A stretch of 64,000 nt of DNA. It comes from Flavisolibacter tropicus (GTDB lineage Bacteria > Bacteroidota > Bacteroidia > Chitinophagales > Chitinophagaceae). Under the pieces are notes generated by a model. It saw only the letters and a program-made list of their open reading frames with translations, made no database searches and was not told where the DNA came from. The first letter of the stretch is position 1, and every line of letters begins with the position of its first letter. The stretch is taken from NCBI RefSeq assembly GCF_001644645.1, contig NZ_CP011390.1, positions 3,902,001-3,966,000 on the forward strand, read 5' to 3'. The translations under genes were made by a program, and so were the position numbers. Below, piece by piece: positions 53,140 through 62,217 of the stretch.

Positions 53140-54831
53140 CTATTCGATCCGTCCCGAATTTACCATAATGGTTTGCATACCCGTAAAGAGAGTTTGCCAG
53201 ATCAGCCCAAAGAACGACTGAGTGGTAATGCGCGCCCGGATCACTGGAACAGCCGTACGTTCCCGCCCATCCGGGCCGGGGTTACTGTCCTTCAGCGTAT
53301 ACTTGTTAACGATCTTGGTCAGAAACTTTTTAATAGACAGCTTTCCTGTTTCTTCATCTTTTTTCTGAAGCACTACATACAGGTTGTTGTAGCGCATAAA
53401 CACACTGCCCCAGGCTTCATTATCATTTCCAGACAGCTGAAAGCGCAGGTACTGCATGTTAAACGATTGCAAGCGGGTATTGGCTAAGGGTATTGCAAGT
53501 GCATTCAATTGGGTGGCATCTACATGCCGGACACTTCCGGTTACATCAAAGCGACCATTCGTAGAGTCCAGGTAAAAAATAAACTCCATATTCAGCGGAC
53601 TGTTCCCTAAAATGCCGCCATAGACTTTGGCTATGCAACGGGGATTGCGCTTTATTAACTGTGGATCGTTGGTGATGTTGCTCATGCTCATATCAATACC
53701 ATTAAGCGTGAGCTTGCCTTCTTCGTGCGTTTTTTCTCCTTTCTCAATATAGGTAAGGTTTGCATTTCTAACCGCCATGCCTTTAATCTGAACGATAGCA
53801 TCCATATTCAGCAGTTGTTGATGTGGGTATTTACCCATTTTACTTTCCAGCAAGGGAGGTTGGGTTTTATCGGTATAGAAGTAAAACTCCGGCTTTTCAA
53901 TAAGCAGGCTATCCGCCGATATTATTTCTCTGCGTACAAATTGGCCCAGTTGAAAATTGGTGAGCTTCGCCCGTTCAAAGGTGATCACATTCATGCTTCT
54001 TTGTACGCCCACCGCTTTATAGAAAGCTTCTTTGTCTTTTAAGGTTGGCTGCACTTTAAAATCTACCAGCTCCAGGATCTTGTTTTTGGAAGAGAAGTTG
54101 ATGGCTTCGGCTTTCATTTTATAGGTAGAGTCGGGCATACGAAACTTAAGGTCACGGAAGCGCATATCAATCTCTTTGGTAAAGCCTATGCGGCTTTCAT
54201 CCTGCGCAGCAATACTATCAATACGGATATCGTTAAATACGGCGTAGCACGTGTCAAACTGCAGCTTCATGGACTCTGCCGTATCGGCGCTTTTGTATAG
54301 CAGCTTGATGCCATCCAGCTTAATTTGGTCCACATCAACCAGCTTTATGGCGGGACGTATGGCTTTCCACAACGGCACTTCACTTTGGTGCTGTGTTTCT
54401 CTTTTAATTTTATGGCGGATCAAACGCACGTTCGCATCCTGGGTAAAGATCTCGTGTATCAATACCTTTTTACTAAACAGCAAGGCAAACACGCCAATAC
54501 CCTTAATATGTGCTTTACCTACATCCAACTGCATAGTGAGCGAGGGTACTGCTTCCTTGGCTAACAGTTCGCGGTAGCGGGCACTGTCTATATCGATCCG
54601 TAGATTTTCCACTTCAACACTACCTCCAAGAAAAGAGGCATCAAGGCCGTCCAACTTGTAGGTGTATAAGCCTTCCGATCCCTGCACGATCAGGGTGCGT
54701 AAGCGCTCATTGATCAGCGGCCCTACAAACCGCTCCGCCACAATCATGAGGAAAACGAAAACAAAAACTAAAAAACCCACCAGATACAGCAAGAAACGCT
54801 GAAACACTTTCCGTGTCACCAGTTTTAGCAT
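53140..54831 (-). CDS. AsmA-like membrane-anchored protein
   Basis: This 563-aa protein is read from ATG 54831 (MLKLVTRKVFQ); the frame further up would add 31 unlikely residues. One N-terminal membrane segment (FLLYLVGFLVFVFVFLMIVA) is followed by a long beta-rich periplasmic region with repeated strand pairs (GSVEVENLRIDIDSARYREL, KAHIKGIGVFALLFSKKVLI, VNRANL-type segments). This is the AsmA/DUF748-like groove-protein layout linked to lipid transport or outer-membrane assembly. The family assignment is by architecture. It is followed closely by nagA. Confidence 0.6.
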   Translation of the reverse strand: MLKLVTRKVFQRFLLYLVGFLVFVFVFLMIVAERFVGPLINERLRTLIVQGSEGLYTYKLDGLDASFLGGSVEVENLRIDIDSARYRELLAKEAVPSLTMQLDVGKAHIKGIGVFALLFSKKVLIHEIFTQDANVRLIRHKIKRETQHQSEVPLWKAIRPAIKLVDVDQIKLDGIKLLYKSADTAESMKLQFDTCYAVFNDIRIDSIAAQDESRIGFTKEIDMRFRDLKFRMPDSTYKMKAEAINFSSKNKILELVDFKVQPTLKDKEAFYKAVGVQRSMNVITFERAKLTNFQLGQFVRREIISADSLLIEKPEFYFYTDKTQPPLLESKMGKYPHQQLLNMDAIVQIKGMAVRNANLTYIEKGEKTHEEGKLTLNGIDMSMSNITNDPQLIKRNPRCIAKVYGGILGNSPLNMEFIFYLDSTNGRFDVTGSVRHVDATQLNALAIPLANTRLQSFNMQYLRFQLSGNDNEAWGSVFMRYNNLYVVLQKKDEETGKLSIKKFLTKIVNKYTLKDSNPGPDGRERTAVPVIRARITTQSFFGLIWQTLFTGMQTIMVNSGRIE

Positions 54832-54929
54832 GTAGCTGTACTCAATAAAAGCATGCCATGGAAGTGGAGGAATGGTTTTCTGGTTACATTCTATCATTCT
54901 CAAATCCCAAACGACAAATTCCAAATTCC

Positions 54930-55150
54930 CCTAATCTATGGTCACTTACAGGGGAGTTACAGAGAAGTTACAAAGGATATCCTCCTCTACTCCTTCACTA
55001 AACCTCCACTATTAACTCATTATTCATCACTCATCACTCATTACTCACCATTGACTCTCGACTATTAACTATCCCTCTGCGCCCTCCGTGTCTTTGTGGC
55101 TCCGTGGTTCCTCTCTTTCCGCGCCTTGGCGCGATCTGCGTAAAAACCCC
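54930..55150. repeat. Word-mosaic repeat upstream of the cupin gene
   Basis: The 374-base gap (to 55298) contains ATTCATCACTCATCACTCAT, CCTCCGTGTCTTTGTGGCTC and CTTTCCGCGCCTTGGCGCG modules. The CCGTGTCTTTGTGG and TCCGTGGTTCC stretches are close to the IS110 target phrase. The rest is A+T-rich leader. Confidence 0.8.
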
Positions 55151-55298
55151 AAAACCCAGCAGTAAGAAATTCTGCCAAGAATTCTTGAAAATGATGGCAG
55201 GCTGCTCTATGTTCTATTGCAGATAGATTTTATATTTATAATCCGGCAGCAATTACTTGCAACCTATTACTTTCTTACACCATTCAAACCAACCATTT

Positions 55299-55850
55299 AT
55301 GGCTTATCCAAACAAAGTCATCCGCAATACAAAGACAGGACAGGACATTCGTTTTATTAAAACAGGAAAAGAAACCAATGGCGAATTGTTGGAAATGGAA
55401 GCCAGCTTCACGCCACACTCTATTGAGCCGGCGGCTCATTACCACCCGCATCAAGCTGAGGATTTTACAGTACTTACCGGCGCTCTTACCGTTCGGCTAA
55501 ATGACAAAGTAACTGTATTGAAGGCCGGTGATACACTGCATATACCCACCAATGCTGTACATGCCATGTGGAACAGCAGCAACCAGAAAACAATTGTAAA
55601 CTGGAAGGTAAAACCAGCACTCAATACCGATCACCTGCTGGAAATGGGTGTAGGTCTGGCTAATGATACGGACACTACGGAGAAAGGCATGCCGGGCGTA
55701 TTACAAATGGCCTTACTGGCTCAGCGCTTTTCCGATGTGTACCGCCTGGCAAAGCCACCATATGTAGTGCAGCGTATTTTGTTTGCACTGCTAACGCCCT
55801 TTGCTTACATGGCCGGTTACCGCAGTGAGTACAAAAAATATATTGACTAA
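55299..55850 (+). CDS. Cupin-domain protein with C-terminal hydrophobic helix
   Basis: This 183-aa protein is read from ATG 55299 (MAYPNKVIRNTKTG). The cupin core has the metal-type first motif PAAHYHPHQAEDFTVLTGAL and second motif HIPTNAVHAMWNSSNQ. After the barrel, a C-terminal region with PYVVQRILFALLTPFAYMAG could associate with membrane. Function unknown; cupins range from dioxygenases to sugar-binding regulators. It is transcribed alone. Confidence 0.85.
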   Translation: MAYPNKVIRNTKTGQDIRFIKTGKETNGELLEMEASFTPHSIEPAAHYHPHQAEDFTVLTGALTVRLNDKVTVLKAGDTLHIPTNAVHAMWNSSNQKTIVNWKVKPALNTDHLLEMGVGLANDTDTTEKGMPGVLQMALLAQRFSDVYRLAKPPYVVQRILFALLTPFAYMAGYRSEYKKYID

Positions 55851-55924
55851 AAGCCGCTTTATTGGAGCGGCTCAATGTTGCAATAGTTGCTGCTAACTGC
55901 TATCGCTATACGAAAAACAATAAC

Positions 55925-56338
55925 TTATGCTATAGCTCGTGTTTGTTTTTGACGCAGGAAAAGAAGTGTTAAGGACAACAGGCAGAGTACACTTTCAATG
56001 GTAAGCCACTGTTTACCAAAATCGCCCAGCGCACCTTCTGAAGCCATGGTCATTAAGCGCGATAGTGCATAGAATCCCCACAGCATCGATAAGAACGCTA
56101 AGCCCTTACCGGCATCTTTAACAGCCATATAGATTAATGAAATAACAATGGTGAGTCCTACACCGCCATATACACCGCGGATAGAACTATAGGCATCATT
56201 GTTAGGAAGTGTTACATGTACAAGATCCATAACAGCCTGTGGGCTAACAATGGCCATAAGGCTTACATATAAAAGACTCAATGCAGAAAAAAGAATAAGA
56301 ACAACAGAAGAAATGCGAATAAATCGATTGGCTTTCAT
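55925..56338 (-). CDS. DUF4345 four-helix membrane protein
   Basis: This 137-aa protein has four membrane segments: ISSVVLILFSALSLLYVSLM, GVYGGVGLTIVISLIYMAV, GKGLAFLSMLWGFYALSRLM and LTIESVLCLLSLTLLFL. This matches DUF4345, a family of unknown role common in Bacteroidota and Proteobacteria. It converges with the cupin gene and has word repeats upstream. Confidence 0.8.
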   Translation of the reverse strand: MKANRFIRISSVVLILFSALSLLYVSLMAIVSPQAVMDLVHVTLPNNDAYSSIRGVYGGVGLTIVISLIYMAVKDAGKGLAFLSMLWGFYALSRLMTMASEGALGDFGKQWLTIESVLCLLSLTLLFLRQKQTRAIA

Positions 56339-56401
56339 TTTCGTTAATTTGAAAGCAAAGCTGTTACAAGCTTAAAAAATAAATCTTGGTGTAGACAAAG
56401 A

Positions 56402-56640
56402 TTTATGTGAGCAGCGGCCCCCTGACCCTCGAAGAGGAGCGCTTCGCACTATATAGTTTCACGCAGAGGCGCAGAGAACGTGGAGGGAAAGGTTTCGCAC
56501 AGAGGAAAGGAGAAAAGGAGGAAGGGAATAATGAACAAGGAACAAGGAATAAGGAAGGAAGAAGTGGAGGAGATGTTCCATGCTCAATAATCAATGATTA
56601 TTCATTAGTAATTATTGATTATTGAAGAAGAATGTAAATA
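56402..56640. repeat. Word-mosaic repeat with AACAAGGAACAAGGAAT module
   Basis: It contains CGCAGAGGCGCAGAGAACG (the reverse of the CTCTGCGCCTCTGCG phrase), then GAACAAGGAACAAGGAATAA and ATGCTCAATAATCAATGATT. The order of modules, ending in the AGCACTC/GAGTGCT hairpin at 56642-56670, repeats that of 7541-7693. Confidence 0.8.
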
Positions 56641-56641
56641 G

Positions 56642-56670
56642 AAAAGCACTCCACTTAAAGGAGTGCTTTT
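56642..56670. terminator. Hairpin of the AGCACTC/GAGTGCT family
   Basis: AAAAGCACTCC pairs with GGAGTGCTTTT around ACTTAAA, followed by CTATTTTG. It is closely related to 7666-7693 and 1488-1508. Confidence 0.75.
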
Positions 56671-56689
56671 CTATTTTGAGTATATCACT

Positions 56690-56882
56690 TCTTAGCGTCT
56701 TTTAATCTTTGCGCCTTTGCGTGAAATCCTTATTTGAACATTCCCTCCTCCCTTCTTCATTCTTCCTTCCTTGTTCATTATTCTCTTTCTTCATCAGCTA
56801 ATTTGCACACCAGCTAATCAGCTAATTAATTCTCTCTCCGCGTCCTCTGCGCGACACCTTTCAGCGCGAAGCGCTCTCCGCC
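56690..56882. repeat. Word-mosaic repeat abutting the response regulator stop
   Basis: It contains GCGTCTTTTAATCTTTGCGC, TTTGCGTGAAATCCTTATTT, TCCTTCCTTGTTCATTATTC and CTCTCCGCGTCCTCTGCGCG. It ends at the response-regulator stop codon, so the repeats act as 3' flanking DNA. Confidence 0.8.
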
Positions 56883-56885
56883 CTC

Positions 56886-57347
56886 TTACACCGTAAACGG
56901 TACAAAACGATTATTAATATAATAGTGACTGTTCAAGGGCGAGCCGGCATTCCAGTCCATAGAAAATATAGATTCTAAAGCGTGTTGCAGATGCTTCACA
57001 CTAAATGGTTTTACCATGTAGAAATCAGCTTTGTGAATATAGGACTGCTGAATATCGCTAAGTTGAGAAGAGCTGGTGTATACTATAACAGGAACCTGCT
57101 GCCATTGTGCATTGCTTTTGATTTCTTCCAGGCAGTCGAAACCATTTTTGCAAGGCATGTTCAGGTCTAAGAAAATAAGATCAGGTGTTTGACGAGATAA
57201 AAATTCAAACAAGGCCTCACCGTCATATACTATTGATATGCGCTTGGAAGCGTCTACCTCTTTTAAAATGCTTTTGAATAAAAAGCCATGATCCTGATCG
57301 TCATCGGCTAATAATATATGGTTAAATACAGGTTTCTTCGACTCCAT
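56886..57347 (-). CDS. Single-domain CheY-like response regulator
   Basis: This 153-aa protein is read from ATG 57347 (MESKKPVFNHILLADDD). The receiver has acidic residues in LLADDDQDHGF, the phospho-acceptor Asp in LIFLDLNMPCKNGFDCLEEI, the T/S residue in VIVYTSSSQ and the Lys in FYMVKPFSVKHL. No output domain follows the receiver. Such Bacteroidota regulators act by protein contacts in phosphorelays. No kinase gene is next to it. Confidence 0.9.
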   Translation of the reverse strand: MESKKPVFNHILLADDDQDHGFLFKSILKEVDASKRISIVYDGEALFEFLSRQTPDLIFLDLNMPCKNGFDCLEEIKSNAQWQQVPVIVYTSSSQLSDIQQSYIHKADFYMVKPFSVKHLQHALESIFSMDWNAGSPLNSHYYINNRFVPFTV

Positions 57348-57356
57348 ACACCGCAA

Positions 57357-57779
57357 TTGTAATAATATAAGCTTTCAAAAACAGCACCAACTCTGTTGAA
57401 AATTACTAGTGGCTATTTAAAGCTTTGGTAAAATTGGCTGTTGTTTGCCAGCCTCAACTGGTAGCAACAGAAGTGAGTATTTCCTCCACCCATTATCTTT
57501 CCCTGTTTGCGGTTAGTTATGCTCGTTAGCCACTACAGTTCATGCAGGCAACACATTAAATAAATACTACAATTAATTTGATATAGAAAGTTTTAGTCAT
57601 TCTACTGGTGACAGATTATAAGCCGTTGGTGGTTTATTCTCTGCAGGTTCTTCCGGTTTTTGTTGCAGGGCATTAACAAAACCTCAACATTTAAACTTCC
57701 AGGAATAAACCACCCAATATCATTTCAGATAGCTTTTTAAGTCCTTAAATGATGTTGGCACCTAGATAAAATCCAACAT
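57357..57779. other. Gene-free region between divergent genes
   Basis: 423 bases without word repeats. It should hold the promoters of the response regulator and the delta-60 repeat protein. I see no strong TAnnTTTG match. No gene is supported. Confidence 0.4.
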
Positions 57780-59720
57780 ATGAAAAACCAAATCAAAATA
57801 GTGTTGCGCTTGCTAGCGGTATGTTCTATTGTCTTTTGTATGCACCACACCGCTTCTTCCCAAACCTATATTAGAAATACAGATTGGAATGGAAATGATA
57901 CAACGGTTTTCGGAAGTGGGCAAAAGGCAGTACGCTGTATCATAACCTTAGAAAACCAGCCCGACCCTGCCAACAATGGCAAAATGATCGTCGTAGGCGA
58001 CTTTGCAAAGTATGATGGTGTATACAGTCCGCATATTGCACGTCTAAATGCCGATGGTTCCATCGATAAAACATTTGGCACCACACCTCTAAATCTGGGC
58101 GGCCAACCGTTGCTAACCGTCGCAGAAGATCCCAAAGGCAACCTGTTGATTGGCGGCATGTTTAAAGAGGTAAATGGACAAGCCATAGGTGGTATAGCCC
58201 GGTTGACCCCTAATGGTAACCTGGACCCCAGCTTTACTATAGGAACCGGCTTTGGGGCTGTTTCGGGTCAAACCTATCCGGAAGTACATAAAATCCTGAT
58301 CAAAAATGACCCAGCTAAGGATGTGGATGATTATGGAATATTGGTGGGTGGCTTATTTAAGTCTTTTAACGGGGTGGATACCGATGGGGGTGTAAAAGGC
58401 GGATTGGTACAGCTGAACTTTAATGGCACCTACAACCGCAGCTTTAAAGTAACCGATGATTGTTGTAGTGGGGGCGGAGTGAGGGATATGGTTTTTGACA
58501 ACGATGGCAATATTGTAGCGGTAGGGGAGTTTGGAGTAGCAGGCGGGGTAACCACAAAAAGAGTAGCCCGTTTACTTCGTAATGGCGGTACGGCTACGCA
58601 GCCAGTAATTTTTGATCCAACGTTCAAACCTCTCAATGCAAAAGTGCCAAACAATGCGGTGAACAGCGTGTTGGTACTACCCGACAATAAAATAATGATT
58701 GGTGGTAAGTTCACCGCCTTTTTAGACTTTGGGCCCGGTGGCGGTGGCAATCCAATGCCGGAGGTAGGAAGCTACTTGGCTCGCCTGAATGCCAACGGCA
58801 CACTTGATATTCCCAGTATTGCTGATCCTGATCCTGATTTTGTACCGCTGGGGCTTACGTCGCCTACGCTGTTTAGCATTTTTGAGCCAGGGGTGCAGGT
58901 TTTAAAGTTAGATCCCATGGGGCGGATATTGGTAGGTGGCCGCTTTGCTAACCCTAAGGGGAATCTTTTCCGATTAGATGCCAGTGGTGTTTTAGATGGT
59001 GATTTTAATATTAATGCTGGCTTCAATGGGCCGGTTTTAGATTTTATCTTCCGTGATATTGTCAATAAGGACGGCGACGTGATTGCCCGGGGCGAGCTTA
59101 TCGCAACAGTTGGCGATTTTAGCAGCTTTGATAATGTTAGCAAACAGCAGAATGTCCTGGAATTAGGAAATGCTACTGTATTGGCTACCAACATGTTAAA
59201 ACTCAATGCTACTAAGGTCAATAATACCGGGGTAAAACTGCAATGGGCAGGAACCAGCGATATACTAACCTATGAATTACAGCGCTCCGGCAATGGTTCC
59301 CAGTTTCAAACAATAGCTACCCGTTCTAATTCTAATGGTATAATAATATATAACGACCAGTCCATACAAGGCTATGCTATCTTATACTACCGGTTACTGG
59401 CCAAAGGGAAGGCGGGGGAGATTCATTTTTCAGATGTGGTGAAACTGTCCTTTACCTCAGCGCAAGCCAGCTTACAGCCGCTTTCAGCTACCTCTTTGAA
59501 GCTAACTTATACAGGCAATGCCCTTTACGGCGATAAATTAATTATACAATCCATTGCTGCAGATGGAAAGCTGATCTGGCAAAAGCAATCCCCGGTAAGA
59601 GGTAATTCTATTAATATAGTGATCTCGCTGCCGGTGCCAATGTCAAATAGTTTCCTTTTAGTAAGAGATGAGCAAGGCGCCCTGCTGTATAAAACGTACT
59701 ACATGGCAACATCCAAATAG
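57780..59720 (+). CDS. Secreted delta-60-repeat beta-propeller protein
   Basis: This 646-aa protein has a signal peptide (ending HTASSQT). The delta-60 repeats run from about residue 40 to 460, as in HIARLNADGSIDKTFG, NLLIGGMFKEVNGQAIGGIA, RLTPNGNLDPSFTI and IMIGGKFTAFLDFGPGG. After them comes a fibronectin-like segment (about 470-545) and a C-terminal region that may be a divergent type IX secretion sorting domain, but I cannot confirm it. It is probably exposed on the cell surface. Monocistronic, ending at a strong terminator. Confidence 0.85.
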   Translation: MKNQIKIVLRLLAVCSIVFCMHHTASSQTYIRNTDWNGNDTTVFGSGQKAVRCIITLENQPDPANNGKMIVVGDFAKYDGVYSPHIARLNADGSIDKTFGTTPLNLGGQPLLTVAEDPKGNLLIGGMFKEVNGQAIGGIARLTPNGNLDPSFTIGTGFGAVSGQTYPEVHKILIKNDPAKDVDDYGILVGGLFKSFNGVDTDGGVKGGLVQLNFNGTYNRSFKVTDDCCSGGGVRDMVFDNDGNIVAVGEFGVAGGVTTKRVARLLRNGGTATQPVIFDPTFKPLNAKVPNNAVNSVLVLPDNKIMIGGKFTAFLDFGPGGGGNPMPEVGSYLARLNANGTLDIPSIADPDPDFVPLGLTSPTLFSIFEPGVQVLKLDPMGRILVGGRFANPKGNLFRLDASGVLDGDFNINAGFNGPVLDFIFRDIVNKDGDVIARGELIATVGDFSSFDNVSKQQNVLELGNATVLATNMLKLNATKVNNTGVKLQWAGTSDILTYELQRSGNGSQFQTIATRSNSNGIIIYNDQSIQGYAILYYRLLAKGKAGEIHFSDVVKLSFTSAQASLQPLSATSLKLTYTGNALYGDKLIIQSIAADGKLIWQKQSPVRGNSINIVISLPVPMSNSFLLVRDEQGALLYKTYYMATSK

Positions 59721-59740
59721 CAAATTCTCATGTGTAGTAC

Positions 59741-59772
59741 AAGGTCCCGCTGTTTTGGCGGGACCTTCTTTT
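59741..59772. terminator. Bidirectional terminator between convergent genes
   Basis: AAGGTCCCGC pairs with GCGGGACCTT around TGTTTTG, followed by CTTTT. It lies between the delta-60 gene and the purN fusion. Confidence 0.88.
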
Positions 59773-59773
59773 A

Positions 59774-60694
59774 TTATTTAGTAGCCGTTTCCTGTTGGGC
59801 AGCCAGGATAACCTGTTCTACAATCAGGGGAAAATGTTGGTGCTCCAACTGATGAATACGGCTGGCCAGCGATTCTGGTGTATCGCCAGGCTCTACCAGG
59901 CAGGTAGCTTGGAAAATCACATCGCCATGGTCATAATGCTCATCTACAAAATGAATGGTGATCCCCGATTCCTTTTCACCAGCGGCAAGGACTGCCGTGT
60001 GTACAAAGGCGCCATACATACCCTTACCGCCATACTTGGGCAATAGAGCAGGATGTATATTAATAATATGTAGACGATAGGCTTCTATCAGGCTTTGTGG
60101 AATCTTCCAAAGGAACCCGGCTAATACAATGAATTGAATACCAGCATTTTGCAGTTCGGGAACATACCCGTCGCCCCTGAAAAAGGGTTCTTTCTCTATT
60201 AATAAGGTAGGTATGCCTTCATTTTCAGCAATAGAAAGAACGCCAGCTCCTGGCTTGTTGCACACAATCAATGCTACTTCAATAGTAGGATGCGTTTTAA
60301 AGTGCTGGATAATTTTATGGGCATTGGTACCTGTACCAGAGGCAAAAATCGCAATTCGATATTTCTCGACTCCCGATTCCCGATTCACGTTTAACTCTTG
60401 TTCTGTTCTCATAATTCTCAGTCTTTGCAATATTTTCTTTTCATACCGCCAGAAAAAGGGAAACTGGCCCAGGGCAAAAGCTATACTTAATAAGATGAGC
60501 TGATAGCCAAGTATAAGAACCAGCAAACGTACGAGGATTTTCCAGCTCCAGTGTGTAGAAGCCGAAAATCCAAGCCAGCCGGTAATACTTTTTGATATAA
60601 AGGCAGTTAGGGTGCCGGTGAGGGCAAAAACGCAAAGAATCCAGAACAATTGAACGGGACGAACGTTCCATTTATGCTGTAACCGCTTCCACAT
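59774..60694 (-). CDS. purN: DUF6787 membrane domain fused to phosphoribosylglycinamide formyltransferase
   Basis: This 306-aa protein is read from ATG 60694 (MWKRLQHKWNV). Residues 1-95 are a small membrane domain (WILCVFALTGTLTAFISKSI, LLVLILGYQLILLSIAFALG, FPFFWRYEKKILQRL) that I place in DUF6787. Residues about 112-306 are a complete PurN: RIAIFASGTGTNAHKIIQHF, VLAGFLWKIPQSLIEAY, IINIHPALLPKYGGKGMYG and HYDHGDVIFQ with the catalytic Asn/His/Asp region. PurN transfers a formyl group to GAR in purine synthesis. No stop separates the parts. The linker DNA (60365-60397) reads TCCCGATTCCCGATTCACG on the plus strand, a self-repeating tract like the intergenic words. An internal ATG at the junction (MRTEQELN) could also give a separate PurN. 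Confidence 0.9.
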   Translation of the reverse strand: MWKRLQHKWNVRPVQLFWILCVFALTGTLTAFISKSITGWLGFSASTHWSWKILVRLLVLILGYQLILLSIAFALGQFPFFWRYEKKILQRLRIMRTEQELNVNRESGVEKYRIAIFASGTGTNAHKIIQHFKTHPTIEVALIVCNKPGAGVLSIAENEGIPTLLIEKEPFFRGDGYVPELQNAGIQFIVLAGFLWKIPQSLIEAYRLHIINIHPALLPKYGGKGMYGAFVHTAVLAAGEKESGITIHFVDEHYDHGDVIFQATCLVEPGDTPESLASRIHQLEHQHFPLIVEQVILAAQQETATK

Positions 60695-60877
60695 GCAGAA
60701 CGAAATTAGCAGCAAAGGGCAAGCAAAAACACTTAGTACCGGTTGGGTTTTTCACACTTGGGTCAACAAATGCACGGCTTACGAAAACATGACAATCCTC
60801 ATTTCGACTGTTCCACGGAGCGGTAAAAAATCGGCTGAAACTCAAGCCTGTAGCGCGTTAAAAAAAATTTAAAGACC

Positions 60878-60910
60878 TTGACGTTTTGTTAGTTTACTGT
60901 CATATTTTTG
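60878..60910 (+). promoter_or_regulatory. Candidate promoter of the alternative complex III operon
   Basis: TTG (60878-60880) and TATTTTTG (60903-60910, exact TAnnTTTG) are 22 bases apart. The ATG at 60955 leaves a leader of about 38 bases. Confidence 0.55.
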
Positions 60911-60954
60911 CACCCGATTCAGGAAATTTTCCACATTTTAGATCCCAAGCATCT

Positions 60955-62217
60955 ATGATTTTGATTAAGTCTTTCGCACAAAAAGTACTACTGCTCGGTT
61001 TTCTTTTCTTCTCATACATTTCTTTAAATGCACAAGAAGGTAAGCAGCTTTTTCAATCGCATTGCCAAACCTGCCACTCGTTAGATAAAAATTTAACAGG
61101 TCCGGCTCTGCGCGGATTTTTGGAAAGAGGTCCTTGGGCTGACAAAGCAAATCTTTATGCATGGATTCACAATCCGGCTGGTTTCATGGCTAAAGATCCT
61201 TATACACAAGGCTTGAAGCAACAGTTTGGTGTGATCATGCAGGCCTTCCCGGATTTAACAACACAGCAGATCGATGCTATTGCCGATTATGTTGCTACTG
61301 CACCTCCTCCAGGTGGTGATAAAACAACAACAACTACTACAGGTGCGCCTGCAGAAGACAACTCTGGTCGTAACGCCATCATCTTTGGTGTTATCTCTAT
61401 AGTATTGGCCATCGTTGCGCTGATCTTAATGCAGGTTAACAACAACCTGAAGAAATTATCTGATGATAAAGAAGGTATCCTGCGCCCTGAGCCAGTTCCT
61501 TTCTGGCGTAATAAAGTATACATCGCTTTGTTAGCGTTAGTATTCTTTATCGTAGGTGGTTACTTTGTAGGTAAGGGTGCTATCAACCTGGGCCGTCAAC
61601 AAAGCTACCAGCCAGACCAACCTATTCACTATTCTCATAAAGTGCATGCCGGTATCAACCAGATCAACTGTTTGTATTGTCATGGTAACGCTTGGGAAAG
61701 CAAACACGCTGCCATTCCTTCTCTGAATATTTGTATGAACTGTCATAAGGCGATCACTACTTATGAAAAAGGTCCAAAGCTTTATGATGAAGAGGGTAAA
61801 GAAATTAATGGTACAGCCGAAATCCAAAAGCTGCATCAATATGCAGGTTACGAGCCTGGTAAACCTTGGGATCCTTCTAAGGCAAAACCAATCGAGTGGG
61901 TTAAAATCCACAACCTGCCTGACCACGTATTTTTCAGCCACGCACAACACGTAAATGCAGGTAAAGTAGCTTGTCAAACTTGTCATGGTAACATTCAGGA
62001 AATGGATGTTGTGTCTCAACAAGCTGAATTAAGCATGGGCTGGTGTATCAACTGTCACCGTCAAACCAAAGTAAACTTCTTTAACGGTAAAGACAGCTCT
62101 GGCAACAAGTTCTACAGCATTTATGAAAAATTCCATAACGATATCGCTAGCGGTAAAATGGATAGCGTAACAGTAAAAGATATCGGTGGTTTAGAGTGCG
62201 TAAAGTGTCACTATTAA
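60955..62217 (+). CDS. actA: ActA-like multiheme cytochrome of alternative complex III
   Basis: This 420-aa protein is read from ATG 60955 (MILIKSFAQK). Six heme motifs are visible: CQTCH near the N-terminus in a class I cytochrome c-like domain, then CLYCH, CMNCH, CQTCH, CINCH and CVKCH in the C-terminal part. Two membrane segments (AIIFGVISIVLAIVALILMQ and KVYIALLALVFFIVGGYFVG) separate the domains. The pentaheme C-terminal part is the ActA pattern. The N-terminal monoheme domain looks like a fused ActE-type cytochrome. The complex oxidises menaquinol and feeds electrons to cytochrome oxidase, replacing bc1. actB follows after 176 bases. Confidence 0.9.
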   Translation: MILIKSFAQKVLLLGFLFFSYISLNAQEGKQLFQSHCQTCHSLDKNLTGPALRGFLERGPWADKANLYAWIHNPAGFMAKDPYTQGLKQQFGVIMQAFPDLTTQQIDAIADYVATAPPPGGDKTTTTTTGAPAEDNSGRNAIIFGVISIVLAIVALILMQVNNNLKKLSDDKEGILRPEPVPFWRNKVYIALLALVFFIVGGYFVGKGAINLGRQQSYQPDQPIHYSHKVHAGINQINCLYCHGNAWESKHAAIPSLNICMNCHKAITTYEKGPKLYDEEGKEINGTAEIQKLHQYAGYEPGKPWDPSKAKPIEWVKIHNLPDHVFFSHAQHVNAGKVACQTCHGNIQEMDVVSQQAELSMGWCINCHRQTKVNFFNGKDSSGNKFYSIYEKFHNDIASGKMDSVTVKDIGGLECVKCHY

